From Betaproteobacteria bacterium (GTDB taxonomy: Bacteria > Pseudomonadota > Gammaproteobacteria > Burkholderiales > Sulfuricellaceae): a DNA stretch of 64,000 nt. The notes beneath the pieces are model-generated. The model ran no database searches. It worked only from the letters and a program-made list of their open reading frames with translations, and was not told the origin of the DNA. The position numbers and the translations under genes were made by a program. Of this stretch, positions 27,181-34,697 are shown piece after piece (the stretch's first letter is position 1; every line of letters starts with the position of its first letter). The DNA lies in contig JAJFTF010000011.1 of assembly GCA_021373185.1 (NCBI GenBank), forward strand, positions 49,046 to 113,045, written 5' to 3'.

Positions 27181-27331
27181 TTACCTCTGCAACATCGTCA
27201 AGGCGAACCGTTCTAGTACAAGAGCCATCCTCTATGACCATCTCTTCATTTCCAAGAATCAACGAAGTCCAGTTCATAGCCTCTGCCATCGTTTTGTCTG
27301 GCTTCCAAAACCACATTACGCGGCCTGCCAT
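27128..27331 (-). CDS. Possible small unknown protein, reverse in the cassette
   Basis: A 67-residue ORF starting MAGRVMWFWKPDKTMAEAMN just inside the attC left end. Its composition is protein-like (several Trp, balanced charge), and a longer reading to 27463 would run through the attC and the higBA operator, which is implausible. It overlaps the end of the plus-strand gene by 53 bp. Either could be spurious. Confidence 0.35.
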   Translation of the reverse strand: MAGRVMWFWKPDKTMAEAMNWTSLILGNEEMVIEDGSCTRTVRLDDVAEVTIWPGRVLNIGTKTQRH

Positions 27332-27332
27332 G

Positions 27333-27406
27333 ATGGCTAACCCTGCGATGCACCTGACCTTGCGCATATATCCGCGCAAGGTCAGGTGATCTTGAACGTT
27401 AGCCAT
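27333..27406 (+). mobile_element. Integron attC recombination site
   Basis: A 74-bp imperfect palindrome: ATGGCTAAC at the left and GTTAGCCAT at the right are exact complements and carry the AAC/GTT core of attC. Inside, CACCTGACCTTGCGC (27351-27365) pairs perfectly with 27374-27388 around an 8-bp loop. The left part CTAACCCTGC also starts the attC-like site at 53811, and the right half resembles L'-R' of known attC sites (TTGAAC before GTTAG). No integrase gene is in the window. Confidence 0.78.
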
Positions 27407-27424
27407 CAAGAAAATTTGTATTTT

Positions 27425-27441
27425 GTAAACAATATGTTTAC
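27425..27441. promoter_or_regulatory. Probable HigA operator
   Basis: GTAAAC, 5 bp, GTTTAC: a perfect inverted repeat 9 bp before the higB start in an AT-rich segment. This is where the antitoxin of such pairs usually binds to repress its own operon. Confidence 0.6.
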
Positions 27442-27450
27442 TATTGGCGC

Positions 27451-27732
27451 ATGATTCAAACATTTGCCAACACTGAAACAGAAAACTTTTTTGTCACAGG
27501 CAAATCGCGTCGTTTACCTTCGGAAATTCTCAAACGTGCAGCTATGCGCCTCAATCAGTTGCATGCGGCTACAGAGTTGAATGATCTACGTTTGCCACCT
27601 TCTAATAGCTTGGAGGCTCTTTCAGGTAATCGCGTTGGTCAATGGAGCATACGTATAAACCAACAATGGCGTGTCTGCTTCAAGTTTGAAAATGGTGATG
27701 CATTTAATGTGGAAATTGTGGATTACCACTAG
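27451..27732 (+). CDS. higB: HigB-type toxin (RelE/ParE superfamily)
   Basis: A 93-residue RelE-superfamily toxin. Recognised by MRLNQLHAATELNDLRLPPSN, LEALSGNRVGQWSIRINQQWRVCF and the C-terminal VEIVDYH, where the last histidine is typical of the HigB active site. It would cleave mRNA on the ribosome when not bound by antitoxin. The toxin-first order is characteristic of higBA. It follows the attC site by 45 bp, so the pair is the payload of a cassette. AT content is clearly higher than in the chromosome around it. Confidence 0.93.
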   Translation: MIQTFANTETENFFVTGKSRRLPSEILKRAAMRLNQLHAATELNDLRLPPSNSLEALSGNRVGQWSIRINQQWRVCFKFENGDAFNVEIVDYH

Positions 27733-27742
27733 GAGTAACAAC

Positions 27743-28039
27743 ATGATCTATAACGGCCTAACACCTATCCATCCCGGCGAGTACCTCGCCGAAATCCTTG
27801 AAGAGCTCCATATCTCTCAAGCGTCGTTTGCTCGTACTATTGGTGTGTCGCCCATGCGCATTTCCCATATCGTTAAAGGCAAGCGCCCTGTTACGGCTGA
27901 ACTGGCGCTACTGTTTGCAAAAGCTTTTGAGCAAACCCCACAGTATTGGCTCAATTTACAAGCCAGTTATGATCTAAAAACTGCTGAGAAAAACATCGCC
28001 AATCGTCTCTTCTCCATTCATAGCTTGGCGCATGCTTAA
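27743..28039 (+). CDS. higA: HigA-type antitoxin (HTH XRE family)
   Basis: A 98-residue protein with the HigA-family N-terminus (LTPIHPGEYLAEILEEL) and an XRE helix-turn-helix (SQASFARTIGVSPMRISHIV). It would neutralise HigB and repress the operon by binding the palindrome at 27425-27441. AGGAG overlaps the higB stop and lies 8 bases before the ATG, so translation is coupled. Confidence 0.94.
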   Translation: MIYNGLTPIHPGEYLAEILEELHISQASFARTIGVSPMRISHIVKGKRPVTAELALLFAKAFEQTPQYWLNLQASYDLKTAEKNIANRLFSIHSLAHA

Positions 28040-28179
28040 TGGCTACCCCATCATTCCATTGCTGAGTGGACTTTCAGTGAACAAGCCATGACCGGCTGAA
28101 ACGGGTCGATCAGAGGCATTGTGCGCGAAATAAAAACTCGCGTTCTCCCAACAAAGAATAACCCAAAACCTAGTCCCTC

Positions 28180-28193
28180 CCGAACGTTCCGCC
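28180..28193. repeat. Right copy of 14-bp inverted repeat bounding the island
   Basis: CCGAACGTTCCGCC is the exact reverse complement of GGCGGAACGTTCGG at 26649-26662. The two enclose the whole AT-rich cassette island. The central AACGTT is itself palindromic, so some of the match is expected, but the flanking bases also agree. Confidence 0.5.
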
Positions 28194-28234
28194 GGTTCGC
28201 CTGTCTACCGCCTATCGCGTAGAATAGGCGCCTC

Positions 28235-30403
28235 ATGGAACCCGCCAAGAACATCTTCTCCCACCGTAAATTCTGGGCCAAACGCTTCGGCAGCGCGCCG
28301 GTTCTGCCGATGTCGCGCGCCGAAATGGAACAGCTCGGCTGGGACAGTTGCGACATCATCCTGATCACCGGCGATGCCTATATCGACCACCCCAGCTTCG
28401 GCATGGCGCTGATCGGGCGGCTGCTGGAGGCGCAGGGATTCCGCGTCGGCATTATCAGCCAGCCCGACTGGCACGGGCCGAACGCCTTCAAGTCGCTGGG
28501 CAAGCCCAACCTGTTTTTCGGCGTCACCGCCGGCAACATGGATTCGATGGTCAACCGCTACACCGCCGACCGCAAGACCCGCTCGGACGACGCCTACACG
28601 CCCAATGCGGAGGCCGACAAGCGCCCGGATCGGGCGGTGATCGTCTACTCGCAGCGCTGCCGCGAGGCCTATCCCAAAGTGCCGGTGGTGATCGGCGGCA
28701 TCGAGGCCAGCCTGCGCCGCATCGCCCATTTCGACTACTGGTCGGACAAAGTGCGGCGCTCCGTCCTGCCCGACTCGAAGGCCGACATCCTGCTCTACGG
28801 CAACGCCGAGCGTGCGCTGGTGGATCTGGCTCACCGCCTGGCGAAGGGCGAACCCATTGCCGATATCACCGACCTGCGCGGCACAGCCATCTTGCGCAAA
28901 GGCGTTCCCGACGGCTGGAGCGAGATCGACTCGACTTCGGTGGACCGACCGGATCAGGTGGTGCCCCACCCCAGCCCCTATGCAGACGCGCCCTGCGCCG
29001 AAGAGGATGAAATAAGTAGGGTGCGTTCCACGCACCAGCCTTTGGTGCGCATGGCGCACCCTACGCATGGGGAAAAACTCGACCGCAGCCGCACCGTCAT
29101 TCGCCTGCCGTCGTTCGAGCAGGTTCGGGACGACCCCGTGCTGTACGCCCATGCCAACCGCCTGCTGCACCTGGAAACCAACCCCGGCAATGCGCGCGCG
29201 CTGGTGCAAGCCCACGCCGACCGCGACGTGTGGATCAATCCACCGCCGATTCCGCTCACCACCGAAGAGCTGGATGGCGTCTACGCCCTGCCCTATACCC
29301 GCCGCCCCCATCCGGCCTATGGCGAAGCGAAGATTCCGGCTTACGAGATGATCCGCTTCTCGGTCAACATCATGCGCGGCTGCTTCGGCGGCTGCACTTT
29401 CTGCTCGATCACCGAACACGAGGGACGCATCATCCAGAACCGTTCGGAAGCGGCGATCCTGCACGAAATCGAGGAAATCCGTGACAAGACGCCGGGCTTT
29501 ACCGGCACCATCTCCGACCTCGGCGGGCCGACCGCCAACATGTACCGGCTCAAATGCCGGGACGTTAAAATCGAGGCCGCCTGCCGCCGCTTGTCGTGCG
29601 TTTATCCCGACATCTGCATCAACATGGGTACCGACCATGCGCCGCTGATCCAGCTTTACCGCAAGGCGCGAACGCTGCCCGGCATCAAGCGCATCCTGAT
29701 CGGCTCCGGCGTGCGCTACGACCTCGCCATCCGGTCGCCGGAATACGTCAGGGAACTGGTCAGCCACCACGTCGGCGGCTATCTCAAGATCGCGCCGGAA
29801 CACATCGCCGAAGGGCCGCTGTCGAAGATGATGAAGCCCGGCATGGGGGCCTACGACAAGTTCAAGGAATTGTTCGAGAAGTTCTCCAAAGAAGCCGGCA
29901 AGGAACAGTACCTGATTCCCTATTTCATTTCCGCCCACCCCGGCACCACCAACGAGGACATGCTGGAACTGGCGCTGTGGCTCAAGGCCAAGGGTTTCCG
30001 CCTCGATCAGGTGCAGAATTTCACGCCGACGCCGATGGCGATTGCCTCCGCCATGTACCACACCGGCAAGAATCCGCTGCACAAGGTCAGCCGCACCAGC
30101 GAAACGGTGCCGATCCCGAAGAGCGGCAGGGCACGGCAATTGCACAAGGCTTTCCTGCGCTACCACGACCCCGCCAACTGGCCGCTGCTGCGCGAAGCGC
30201 TCAGGCAGATGGGCAGAGCCGACCTGATCGGCAATGGCAAGAAGCATCTGGTGCCGGGCTGGCAACCGGCTGGCACCGGCAATGCAGCCGACGGCGGCAC
30301 GCCCCGCCGCACTGGGAACACATCCCCCAACCGCAACAAAACCGCCTCAAGCCACACCAAACCCAGCACTGCAAAAGCCAAAACTCCGCGCCGCACCCGA
30401 TAG
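28235..30403 (+). CDS. ygiQ: YgiQ-family radical SAM protein
   Basis: A 722-residue member of the YgiQ (UPF0313) family. An N-terminal cobalamin-binding-like region ([40 protein letters not shown]) precedes the radical SAM core, with the [4Fe-4S] motif CFGGCTFC at about 383-390 (CX3CX2C). [13 protein letters not shown] and YLKIAPEH are family motifs. Reaction unknown. The C-terminal tail is basic and of low complexity ([19 protein letters not shown]). Residues about 261-277 are encoded by a palindromic intergenic-type repeat (29016-29064) that sits in frame in a surface region where family members have a shorter linker. TAGAAT about 17 bp upstream may be a -10 box. Confidence 0.93.
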   Translation: MEPAKNIFSHRKFWAKRFGSAPVLPMSRAEMEQLGWDSCDIILITGDAYIDHPSFGMALIGRLLEAQGFRVGIISQPDWHGPNAFKSLGKPNLFFGVTAGNMDSMVNRYTADRKTRSDDAYTPNAEADKRPDRAVIVYSQRCREAYPKVPVVIGGIEASLRRIAHFDYWSDKVRRSVLPDSKADILLYGNAERALVDLAHRLAKGEPIADITDLRGTAILRKGVPDGWSEIDSTSVDRPDQVVPHPSPYADAPCAEEDEISRVRSTHQPLVRMAHPTHGEKLDRSRTVIRLPSFEQVRDDPVLYAHANRLLHLETNPGNARALVQAHADRDVWINPPPIPLTTEELDGVYALPYTRRPHPAYGEAKIPAYEMIRFSVNIMRGCFGGCTFCSITEHEGRIIQNRSEAAILHEIEEIRDKTPGFTGTISDLGGPTANMYRLKCRDVKIEAACRRLSCVYPDICINMGTDHAPLIQLYRKARTLPGIKRILIGSGVRYDLAIRSPEYVRELVSHHVGGYLKIAPEHIAEGPLSKMMKPGMGAYDKFKELFEKFSKEAGKEQYLIPYFISAHPGTTNEDMLELALWLKAKGFRLDQVQNFTPTPMAIASAMYHTGKNPLHKVSRTSETVPIPKSGRARQLHKAFLRYHDPANWPLLREALRQMGRADLIGNGKKHLVPGWQPAGTGNAADGGTPRRTGNTSPNRNKTASSHTKPSTAKAKTPRRTR
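29016..29064. repeat. Palindromic repeat inserted in ygiQ coding sequence
   Basis: GTAGGGTGCG (29016-29025) and CGCACCCTAC (29055-29064) are complementary ends. Within, GGTGCG/CGCACC occurs twice as back-to-back hairpins (29020-29036 and 29044-29060). The element has the look of a dispersed intergenic repeat (compare 41736-41815) but lies inside an open reading frame, which it leaves intact. Confidence 0.7.
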
Positions 30404-30442
30404 CCTCTCTCAGCAGCAACCTCAAACATTACAAAAAAATCA

Positions 30443-30471
30443 CCTCGGCATATTGCCCAAAGGTTTTTTTT
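30443..30471 (+). terminator. Weak intrinsic terminator after ygiQ
   Basis: A short interrupted stem (CCT..GGC pairing with GCC..AGG) is followed at once by eight T residues and TGTTTT. The stem is weak, so termination may be partial. Confidence 0.35.
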
Positions 30472-30566
30472 GTTTTAGACTTCGCTACAATATATTGATA
30501 TAAATAAAAAGAAGCTAACCACATGTTGTGGTAAATGCCGAATCCGATCTGCCAGAAAGGAGCTTT

Positions 30567-30962
30567 ATGCCACAAGCCAAGGCATTTTTCTCGGAAGATG
30601 TTTCGCCCGTCATCGAAGATCAAGCAGCCAAGCTCGAAGTCATCCCCGGCGGACGACTCCAAGCCGAACGGGGCGAGCGACGCAGCGCACGGCGCATTCC
30701 CATCACCTGCCAGGTAAAAATCCGCATCACGGAAAGCGACGAAACCGCTTATGGCACCACCAAGGACATCAGCGTCGGCGGCGTTGGCCTGATCACCGAC
30801 TACGTTCCACGTTTCGGCCAGTTGATGGAAATCCACGTACTACCGCCGCAAGGCTCCAGCATCCAGCCGCTGCGCGCGCTGGTTCAAGTCAGGCGTTGCG
30901 TCCAGCTACCCACCGGCCACCATTATGAAATCGGCGCGGCAATTCTGAAAATCCGCGAATAA
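30567..30962 (+). CDS. PilZ domain protein
   Basis: A 131-residue cytoplasmic protein. The PilZ c-di-GMP-binding signature is complete: RRSARRIPI (RxxxR) at about residues 37-45 and DISVGGVGL (DxSxxG) at about 65-73. The roughly 30-residue N-terminal part is variable. ATG at 30567 is chosen because AAAGGAG lies 4-5 bases before it; an upstream GTG at 30528 would lack this. It is probably an effector for c-di-GMP made or degraded by enzymes such as those at 53924 and 38526. Confidence 0.9.
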   Translation: MPQAKAFFSEDVSPVIEDQAAKLEVIPGGRLQAERGERRSARRIPITCQVKIRITESDETAYGTTKDISVGGVGLITDYVPRFGQLMEIHVLPPQGSSIQPLRALVQVRRCVQLPTGHHYEIGAAILKIRE

Positions 30963-31203
30963 CCCCACTTAAAATTATTCCGCATGGCGAGAATATCGCC
31001 GACGCGATGGTTCCAGCCTGCCAATCCATCCGGGTTGCGCCGCAAACTCCTCATAATACTACCCCCCTGCAAGAAGATTTAAGACGCCGGCATTGAATGC
31101 AAGCCGCATTGTCCAAGATGGCTTTGCAAGCCGCCAAGGCTTTCATCCGAAGACGCATCATTAACCAGAATTAATGTTCTTTGCCGGATGCCGCCCCCCA
31201 GAT

Positions 31204-31218
31204 TAGGGGATACCCCTA
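31204..31218. promoter_or_regulatory. TAGGGG-ATA-CCCCTA palindrome
   Basis: Perfect inverted repeat of 6-bp arms, 25 bp upstream of a TATAAT. The right part reads TACCCCT, a match to the NarL heptamer TACYYMT, so a NarL/LuxR-family regulator is a reasonable guess for the binder. Confidence 0.5.
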
Positions 31219-31242
31219 TTTCATCGTCATGACATATGTCAA

Positions 31243-31248
31243 TATAAT
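31243..31248 (+). promoter_or_regulatory. Candidate -10 element of the FIST operon
   Basis: TATAAT lies 25 bp downstream of the TAGGGG palindrome and 105 bp before the start codon. The -35 area is poor, consistent with a promoter that needs an activator. Confidence 0.4.
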
Positions 31249-31294
31249 TCAGGACTAAGCGATCCGAAACTCTCGGCTAATCAGACTTAATCAA

Positions 31295-31330
31295 ATATAA
31301 CCATCAAATTCAAAAAATTGATGGTTATAT
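31295..31330 (+). repeat. Leader hairpin before the FIST gene
   Basis: ATATAACCATCAA pairs exactly with TTGATGGTTATAT across a 10-base loop, then TTTTCTC. The stem is AT-rich and followed by a short T-run, so it could be an attenuator, an operator, or a transcript 5' structure. It ends 22 bp before the ATG. Confidence 0.55.
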
Positions 31331-31352
31331 TTTCTCTACACTTGGAGCGGCA

Positions 31353-32486
31353 ATGCTAGACAGGTTATTGGTAAAAAAAGGGGCGTCCGCCGCCCAGGAT
31401 GCCAGAAAAGCGGCTAATGATTTGGCGGCACAGCTTCAACAACCGGACGCCTGTATCGTCATCTTTTTCTGCTCATCCCGGTATGATTTGCCCGCCCTGG
31501 GCGCCGCACTCAAAGAAAATTTCGACTGCCCGGTAATCGGCTGCACCAGCGCCGGCGAAATCACCGCCGAAACCGGTTATCTGCAAGGAGGGATCGTCGG
31601 CGTCAGCCTGAGTTCCCGCGAATTGACAGTCCATCCCCGCTTGATCCACCCTCTCGACAAATTCGGCCTGGACGATGCGGAAAATCTGGCGCACGCATTA
31701 CGCAACGAACTGACGTTAGCGACGGAATTCGACGCCAGCCACATGTTCGGTTTGCTGTTGGTGGACGGCCTGTCGATGCTGGAAGAACAGGTCATTGCCT
31801 CGATCTACAACCAACTCGGCAATGTACCCATCATCGGCGGATCGGCAGGGGACGACCTCCAATTCCAGAAATCCCATATTTACTGGGATGGCAAATTCAT
31901 CAACAACGCCGCAGTGTTCACGTTGTTCGAAACCACGCTGCCGTTTGAGACCTTCCAGACCCAGCATTTCGAGCCTACTGAAACCCGCCTGGTCATCACC
32001 GAAAGCGATTGCGCCACGCGCACCGTCAAAGAGATCAACGGCGGCCCTGCCGCACAGGAATATGCCGAAGCGGTTGGCCTCGAGGTCAAGGAGCTGACAC
32101 CGCAGGTATTTGCAGCCTACCCGGTGATGCTGAAAATCGACGGCGAATATTATGTACGCTCCATCCAGAAAGCCAACCCGGATGGCAGCCTGACTTTCTA
32201 TTGCGCCATCGACAACGGTTTGGTGCTGACCGTGGCCAAGGGCAAGGCACTGCTGGAAAACCTTCAGCAACGCCTGGAACAAGTCCGCCAGGACATCCCC
32301 AACGTCAAACTGGTGCTCGGCTGCGACTGCATCCTGCGCCGCCTGGAACTCCAGCAAAAAAATCTGATCGGCGAGGCCATGGGTGCGCTCAAGGAGAGTG
32401 AATTCATCGGCTTCAGCACTTATGGCGAACAATACAACGGCATTCACGTCAATCAAACCCTGACCGGCATTGCGTTGGGATGCTGA
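31353..32486 (+). CDS. FIST-domain sensor protein (NosP-like)
   Basis: A 377-residue cytoplasmic protein with FIST N (VIGCTSAGEI, GGIVGVSLSS, LLVDGLSMLEE, IIGGSAGDD) and FIST C (residues about 225-360) domains and no other part. Stand-alone FIST proteins of this size next to a histidine kinase include NosP, a heme nitric oxide sensor that tunes its kinase. Its stop overlaps the next kinase start by 7 bp, so the pair is surely co-expressed. Heme binding and ligand cannot be read from the sequence; small-molecule sensing is the other option for FIST domains. GGAG precedes the ATG. Confidence 0.9.
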   Translation: MLDRLLVKKGASAAQDARKAANDLAAQLQQPDACIVIFFCSSRYDLPALGAALKENFDCPVIGCTSAGEITAETGYLQGGIVGVSLSSRELTVHPRLIHPLDKFGLDDAENLAHALRNELTLATEFDASHMFGLLLVDGLSMLEEQVIASIYNQLGNVPIIGGSAGDDLQFQKSHIYWDGKFINNAAVFTLFETTLPFETFQTQHFEPTETRLVITESDCATRTVKEINGGPAAQEYAEAVGLEVKELTPQVFAAYPVMLKIDGEYYVRSIQKANPDGSLTFYCAIDNGLVLTVAKGKALLENLQQRLEQVRQDIPNVKLVLGCDCILRRLELQQKNLIGEAMGALKESEFIGFSTYGEQYNGIHVNQTLTGIALGC

Positions 32487-34276
32487 ACATGGAGTCCATG
32501 GATGACATGAAAGAACAGGTCGCCAAACTGGAGAAATCCCTGACGGCGCAACGCAAGATCAACAAAGTGCTGATGGAGCGCGTCGAACGCAGCGTGAACG
32601 ATACCGGCGGCGCTTATTCCCTGTTCGAACGCAACATCACCCTGCAAAAAAGCGTGGAAGCACGCACCCTCGAACTTGAACGCCTGAACGCCGAACTCCA
32701 TCGCATGATCGACGAGGCCAACCGGGCGCAGGAAGCCGCCGAGCAGGCGAATCGCTCCAAGAGCATCTTCCTCGCCAACATGAGTCACGAACTGCGCACC
32801 CCGCTGAACGCCATCATCGGCTATAGCGAAATGCTGCAGGAAGAAGCTGCAGAAATTGGGGAAGAAAGCCTCACCGCCGACCTGCAAAAAATCCATTCTG
32901 CAGGCAAACATTTGCTTGGGCTGATCAACGACATTCTCGACCTGTCCAAAATTGAAGCGGGCAAAATGGGGCTTTATCTCGAGGAATTCGATGTTTCTTC
33001 CATGGTGGAAGATGTTTGCACCACCATTCGCCCATTGATAGCCAAAAATGCCAACAAACTGGAAATCAACCAGCAAGGTCATCTGGGCGAAATGCGTTCC
33101 GATCTCACCAAAGTGAGGCAAATGCTGTTCAACCTGCTTTCCAATGCCAGCAAATTCACGGAAGACGGCACCATCACACTCAGCCTCGAACGGATCAGCG
33201 AGGCCGCCGGCGATCGCCTGATATTCACGGTTGCCGACAACGGCATCGGCATGACAGAAGAGCAGATGGGGCGGCTGTTCCAGGCCTTCACCCAGGCTGA
33301 CGCTTCAACCACGCGAAAATATGGCGGCACCGGACTTGGGCTTACCATTACTCGCCGTTTTTGCGAAATGATGGGCGGCTCCATCGACGTGCGCAGCGAT
33401 CATGGCAAAGGATCTATTTTCACCATCAACTTGCCGGCCCTGCTGGCGGATCAAAAACAGGATGCGCCGGTGGTGCAGGAGAACTTCAGAATCACCGACT
33501 GCAGCGAAGGCAGTTGCACCGTGCTGGTCATCGACGACGATCCGGCGACATGCGAAATGATGCAGCGCTTCCTCGGTGAAGATGGCTTCCACGTAGTCAC
33601 CGCCAGCACAGGTGATGAGGGCCTGGCACTGGCGCGCAACCTCAAGCCATGCGCCATCACGCTTGACGTCATCATGCCCAGCATGGACGGATGGGCGGTG
33701 CTCGGCGCACTGAAAAACGATCCCGATCTGGCAGACATCCCGGTGATCATGATGACCATTGTTGACGACAAGAGCATGGGTTATGCCCTGGGCGCCTCAG
33801 ACTATCTGGTCAAGCCGTTAAGCAAGGAACGGCTGAAAACCGTGCTGGAACGCTACAGATGGAACGGCAGCGACAAGCGTGTGCTTCTGGTGGAAGACGA
33901 CGCACCCACTCGCGACATGACGCGGCGCATGCTGGAAAAGGAAGGTTGGTCCGTGACCTCCGCAGAAAATGGCCGAGTCGGCCTGGAAAAAGTGGCGAAA
34001 AGCACGCCGGAGCTGATCCTGCTTGACCTGATGATGCCGGAGATGGACGGCTTTCAGTTCGTTCTGGAGCTGGAAAAACACGAAGAATGGCGCGCCATCC
34101 CGATCCTCGTCGTCACCGCCAAGGATTTAACCCAGGAAGATCGGCTGCGCCTTAACGGTCATGTCGAGCGGATTATGCAAAAGGGCGCCTATCGCCGCGA
34201 GGATTTATTGAAAAATGTCCGTGAACTGGTTCACACCAGACGCGCCTGCATCATGCCGGAAGCCTTGCCCGTCTAA
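32480..34276 (+). CDS. Hybrid histidine kinase, HK-REC-REC
   Basis: A 598-residue soluble kinase with no sensor domain of its own: an N-terminal coiled coil (1-90), DHp box [18 protein letters not shown] (phosphoacceptor near residue 102), HATPase (DNGIGM, GGTGLGLTITRRF), then two receivers. REC1 (about 346-460) has LVIDDD, phosphoacceptor D in AITLDVIMP and YLVKP; REC2 (about 468-585) has LLVEDD, LILLDLMMP and a lysine in IMQKGAYR. Lack of its own sensor supports control by the overlapping FIST protein. The core closely resembles that of the kinase at 34698, suggesting duplication. Confidence 0.93.
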   Translation: MLNMESMDDMKEQVAKLEKSLTAQRKINKVLMERVERSVNDTGGAYSLFERNITLQKSVEARTLELERLNAELHRMIDEANRAQEAAEQANRSKSIFLANMSHELRTPLNAIIGYSEMLQEEAAEIGEESLTADLQKIHSAGKHLLGLINDILDLSKIEAGKMGLYLEEFDVSSMVEDVCTTIRPLIAKNANKLEINQQGHLGEMRSDLTKVRQMLFNLLSNASKFTEDGTITLSLERISEAAGDRLIFTVADNGIGMTEEQMGRLFQAFTQADASTTRKYGGTGLGLTITRRFCEMMGGSIDVRSDHGKGSIFTINLPALLADQKQDAPVVQENFRITDCSEGSCTVLVIDDDPATCEMMQRFLGEDGFHVVTASTGDEGLALARNLKPCAITLDVIMPSMDGWAVLGALKNDPDLADIPVIMMTIVDDKSMGYALGASDYLVKPLSKERLKTVLERYRWNGSDKRVLLVEDDAPTRDMTRRMLEKEGWSVTSAENGRVGLEKVAKSTPELILLDLMMPEMDGFQFVLELEKHEEWRAIPILVVTAKDLTQEDRLRLNGHVERIMQKGAYRREDLLKNVRELVHTRRACIMPEALPV

Positions 34277-34295
34277 CGTTCAGAGAGAAATCGCC

Positions 34296-34679
34296 ATGCC
34301 CAAGATATTGTTGGTTGAAGATAATGAAATGAACCGGGACATGCTCTCGCGCCGGCTCGAACGCAGGGGGTTCCAGATGGCTTTCGCCGAGGATGGCGAA
34401 CAGGGGATCACCTTGGCAAAGCAGGAACAGCCGGACTTGATCCTGATGGACATGAACATGCCGGTTCTGGATGGGTGGGAAGCCTCCCGACGCATCAAAA
34501 ACCATCCGCCGACCAGCGCGATACCCATCATCGCACTGACCGCCCACGCGATGAGCGGCGACCGGGAAAAAACCCTTGCCGCAGGCTGCGATGATTACGA
34601 CACCAAGCCTATCGAGTTCGAGCGCCTGCTCGGAAAAATCACCGCACTTCTGCAAAAAAGCGAAAATATTGCCGACTGA
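34296..34679 (+). CDS. Single-domain response regulator (CheY/DivK-like)
   Basis: A 127-residue receiver with no output domain. LLVEDNEMNRD, phosphoacceptor D in LILMDMNMP, ALTAHAM and DTKPIE are all intact, the last giving the conserved lysine. The EDNEMNRDML start is typical of receivers paired with hybrid kinases. Probably shuttles phosphate within this operon. AGAGAGAAA lies upstream of ATG 34296. Confidence 0.92.
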   Translation: MPKILLVEDNEMNRDMLSRRLERRGFQMAFAEDGEQGITLAKQEQPDLILMDMNMPVLDGWEASRRIKNHPPTSAIPIIALTAHAMSGDREKTLAAGCDDYDTKPIEFERLLGKITALLQKSENIAD

Positions 34680-34697
34680 TGGAATGACGACAAATCA

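Larger units (their letters stand above)
30963..31352. other. Regulatory region upstream of the FIST signalling operon
   Basis: 390 bp without a credible gene. It holds a 15-bp palindrome (31204-31218), a TATAAT (31243-31248) and a 13-bp-stem hairpin (31295-31330) close to the operon start. AT content rises toward the operon. Confidence 0.6.

Noticed and set aside
28040..28179. attC site closing the higBA cassette
   Set aside because: ATGGCTACC and GAACAAGCCAT suggest a degenerate palindrome, but no AAC/GTT core pair and no proper stem could be placed.
28205..30265. 686-codon open frame opposite ygiQ
   Set aside because: Mirror of ygiQ codon bias with low-complexity translation; radical SAM motif lies on the plus strand.
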